Shown: positions 7,548 through 8,966 of the stretch, piece after piece
Position numbering within the stretch: position 1 is the first letter of the stretch
Layout of the letters: every line of letters starts with the position of its first letter
NCBI GenBank assembly: GCA_902783305.1
Contig: CACZQU010000457.1
Location: 1 to 8,966, forward strand
Direction of reading: 5' to 3'
DNA from: an uncultured Lachnospiraceae bacterium
Lineage (GTDB): Bacteria > Bacillota > Clostridia > Lachnospirales > Lachnospiraceae
Length of the DNA stretch: 8,966 nucleotides
Notes under the pieces: model-generated
Told to the model about the DNA's origin: nothing
What the model saw: the letters and a program-made list of their open reading frames with translations, nothing else
Databases searched by the model: none
Translations under genes and position numbers: made by a program

Positions 7548-7584
7548 GCCATGCAAAAATGCACGAGGCGAATTTTCGCATGGC
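7548..7584 (-). repeat. 7-bp inverted repeat in the prfB-DUF975 gap
   Basis: GCCATGC and GCATGGC form perfect arms at 7548-7554 and 7578-7584 around a 23-base loop in the 98-base gap after prfB. Smaller self-complementary pieces lie inside the loop. No T-run follows on the minus strand, so it is not a good intrinsic terminator; it might be a processing or stability element, or chance. Confidence 0.25.
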
Positions 7585-7602
7585 CTTCTGACGTCCAAAT
7601 CT

Positions 7603-8722
7603 TTATGCCGTTTTTCTGGATAATGCCATCCATTTCAGGTAAGCATTAATAAAAATATCGATAGCGCCATTCATGACGGCATCCACATTTCCTGTCTCTT
7701 CATTCGTCCGCAGATCCTTGACCATCTTATATGGCTGCATGACATAGGAACGAATCTGGTTTCCCCAGGCAATATCCGTGACCTCGCCGCGTATCCCGGA
7801 GAGCTTTTCCTCCGCTTCCTGGATCTTCAGCATATAAAGCTTGGCCTTAAGCATCTGCATGGCTTTATCCTTGTTCATGTGCTGAGAGCGCTCGTTCTGG
7901 CACTGTACTACGATCCCGGTCGGAAAATGCGTGATCCGGATGGCAGAGGAGGTTTTGTTGATATGCTGACCGCCTGCGCCGCTGCTCCGGTAAGTATCAA
8001 TACGGATATCCTCGTCATTGACCTCCACATCCAGGTCTTTTTCGATATCCGGCATGACATCGCAGGAGACGAAAGAGGTCTGTCTCTTCCCTGCAGCGTT
8101 GAAGGGAGAAATACGGACCAGACGGTGGACACCCTTTTCCGATTTGAGAAGGCCATAGGCATTCTCTCCGTTCACCTGGAAGGTCACGGATTTCAGTCCG
8201 GCTTCCTCACCGTCCAGTGAATCCAGGATTTCCATGGTAAAGCCCTTGCGCTCCACCCACCTGCTGTACATCCTGAACAGCATCGCGCACCAGTCGCACG
8301 CTTCCGTTCCTCCGGCGCCGGCATTCAGCTTCAGTATCGCGTTTTCTCCGTCGTATTCGCCGGAAAGGAGGGTCTTGACCCGGATGGTATCAAAATCCAG
8401 TTTAAACTGATCGAGCATCTCCTGGATTTCGGGAATCAGCTCCGGATCATTCTCCTCATATCCCATCTCAATCATGGTTTCCATATCTTCCTTCTGGCTT
8501 ACCAGGTTCCGATAGGTTTCCATGTCATCCTTCATGCTCTTGAGCTCTTTCATTTTCTGTTGGGAAGACTCTGGATCATCCCAGAATCCCGGAGCTTCCA
8601 TCTCACGTTCTAATTCTTCGATCCTGCGCTCTTTATTAGCGAGGTCAAAGTGAATCCCTCACTTCCACTAATGGTTCGTTGTAGGTCGCAAGAACGCTTC
8701 TCATCTGATCTAATTCAACCAC
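7603..8722 (-). CDS. prfB: Peptide chain release factor 2, expressed by programmed +1 frameshift
   Basis: Recognises UGA/UAA in the ribosomal A site and triggers peptide release. Two frames make one 372-aa protein: 25 codons from a GTG at 8722 to an in-frame TGA (8647-8645), then after a +1 shift 347 codons to TAA at 7605-7603. The joined N-terminus (VELDQMRSVLATY, then DSL-DLANKERRIEELEREMEAPGFWDDPE) matches the family exactly. The stop-recognition loop SPF lies at about 205-207 and the catalytic GGQ at about 250-252 (SSGAGGQHINKTSSAIRITH), both intact. The GTG is preceded by AAGGTGA. Autoregulation is expected: low RF2 slows UGA decoding and favours the shift. The first gene of the prfB-DUF975-tex-nth run. 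A true frameshift mutation is unlikely, since the slippery site is canonical and everything downstream is conserved. Confidence 0.97.
8644..8660 (-). promoter_or_regulatory. prfB programmed +1 frameshift site
   Basis: On the minus strand GAGGGATTCACTTTGAC reads, in the first frame, AGG GAT TCA CTT TGA C. The CTT slippery codon and the TGA C stop context are identical to the bacterial RF2 consensus. The AGG of the internal Shine-Dalgarno-like element sits nine bases before CTT, as in E. coli, but the element itself (GAGGGA) is weaker than AGGGGG. The peptidyl-tRNA slips from CTT to TTT, and GAC is read next. Confidence 0.96.
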
Positions 8723-8726
8723 AGCT

Positions 8727-8807
8727 TCACCTTCTTTCTTTGAAGCCTTCCGGCTTCTGATATTTTGTCCGCGCCGGTATAACGGGCGGGTCTCCTTCGG
8801 CAAACAT
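8727..8807 (-). CDS. Possible 26-codon leader reading frame overlapping the prfB ribosome binding site
   Basis: An ATG at 8807, with GGAG six bases upstream, opens 26 codons that end in TGA at 8729-8727, four bases before the prfB GTG. The prfB binding site AAGGTGA lies across its last codons and stop. The peptide starts MFAEGDPPVIPARTK and ends in a basic KERR. Its stop is UGA, the codon RF2 itself reads, so translation could couple to prfB. No homologue is known to me, and a frame this short can arise by chance. Confidence 0.25.
   Translation of the reverse strand: MFAEGDPPVIPARTKYQKPEGFKERR
8742..8757 (-). promoter_or_regulatory. GNRA-tetraloop hairpin upstream of the prfB ribosome binding site
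   Basis: On the minus strand GAAGCC-GGAA-GGCTTC forms a perfect 6-bp stem with a GGAA (GNRA) loop, ending eight bases before AAGG of the prfB binding site. An A-rich stretch, not a T-run, follows, so it is not a terminator in this direction. It may affect message stability or initiation. Confidence 0.4.
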
Positions 8808-8838
8808 GAAGAGCTCCGCACGTCATCCCATCCTGCAG

Positions 8839-8850
8839 ACTGTTGACAGT
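8839..8850. promoter_or_regulatory. Dyad ACTGT-TG-ACAGT overlapping the prfB -10 edge
   Basis: Five-base inverted arms around two central bases overlap the last three bases of the candidate -10 and extend over the likely start point, where a repressor would act. I do not recognise it as a known operator, and the arms are short enough for chance. Confidence 0.25.
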
Positions 8851-8876
8851 ATACATGATTTTTTTTTAAAACACAA
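8848..8876 (-). promoter_or_regulatory. Candidate promoter for the prfB operon
   Basis: TTGTGT (8876-8871) and TATACT (8853-8848) are separated by 17 bases that include an A-tract; the -10 matches five of six positions and the -35 three of six. A perfect TTGACA lies at 8887-8882, but 28 bases from this -10, too far to pair with it. Transcription would start near 8840, giving a leader of about 120 nt. Confidence 0.45.
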
Positions 8877-8966
8877 GAGAATGTCAATGGACATGTCGTT
8901 ACAATTCACGATTATAAAGGCGTGTATTTGTGCAATATGGCAATCTTCAGACGAGAAAGAGGAAAG

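Larger units (their letters stand above)
8723..8966. other. Non-coding stretch upstream of prfB
   Basis: These 244 bases hold the prfB promoter, dyad, leader frame and hairpin listed separately. From about 8880 to the right edge I see no gene I can support. The minus strand contains a perfect TATAAT (8916-8911) without a good -35. On the plus strand an ATG at 8937 opens ten codons to the edge; TTGACA at 8843-8848 with TAAAAC 18 bases on could be a divergent promoter. Both are too little to call. Confidence 0.5.

Noticed and set aside
7505..7633. N-terminal extension of the DUF975 protein up to an ATG at 7633
   Set aside because: It would overlap the prfB end by about 30 bases and add 43 residues unlike the family; the basic start after 7504 fits better.
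8742..8757. Rho-independent terminator at the GAAGCC hairpin
   Set aside because: On the minus strand it is followed by an A-rich run, and on the plus strand there is no gene to terminate and only an interrupted T-run.
8603..8887. prfB as a pseudogene with a frameshift, or two separate genes
   Set aside because: The break is at CTT TGA C with an SD-like element at the usual distance and the protein is otherwise intact: programmed recoding explains it.
8881..8966. Plus-strand gene starting at 8937 or 8881 and leaving the window
   Set aside because: Only 10 to 28 codons are visible, with poorly placed binding sites and no recognisable sequence.

Overview
The window looks like a chromosomal segment of a Gram-positive anaerobe of the class Clostridia, probably Lachnospiraceae-like. 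This is an inference. It rests on a mid-range G+C content, strong AGGAGG-type ribosome binding sites, tightly packed same-strand genes, a DUF975-type membrane protein, a secreted transglutaminase-like protein with choline/cell-wall-binding-type repeats, and best-remembered family similarity of the housekeeping proteins. All convincing genes lie on the minus strand, so transcription runs from high to low coordinates.

Right end (8966 to 7603): about 240 bases of leader DNA hold a candidate promoter, a dyad over its -10, a small upstream reading frame and a GNRA-loop hairpin. They lead into prfB (release factor 2), which is split into two frames by the classical CTT TGA C programmed +1 frameshift site. 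Then come a DUF975-type multispanning membrane protein, tex (transcription accessory protein with an S1 domain) and nth (endonuclease III). tex starts directly at the stop of the membrane-protein gene, and nth starts within about 40 bases of the tex stop.

Middle (3879 to 1222): after a 45-base gap containing a perfect 13-bp palindrome comes a cell-surface group: glf (UDP-galactopyranose mutase), a 153-aa single-pass membrane protein, and a secreted transglutaminase-like protein with wall-binding-type repeats. The gaps of 7 and 20-odd bases indicate co-transcription. The group suggests galactofuranose-containing surface glycan synthesis beside a wall-associated protein; that functional link is inferred.

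Left end (1221 to 1): after a 202-base intergenic stretch with its own candidate promoter and a structured leader, nrfA (pentaheme ammonia-forming nitrite reductase) runs off the left edge. All five haem attachment sites, the visible distal haem ligands and the active-site Arg and His are intact. No nrfH lies upstream, which leaves its electron donor open.

Most of the window is ordinary housekeeping sequence. The points worth a second look are the prfB leader and recoding site, the lone nrfA with a structured leader, and the glf/membrane protein/transglutaminase trio. I found no tRNA, rRNA, CRISPR array, insertion sequence or phage feature, and nothing that justifies calling a new system.
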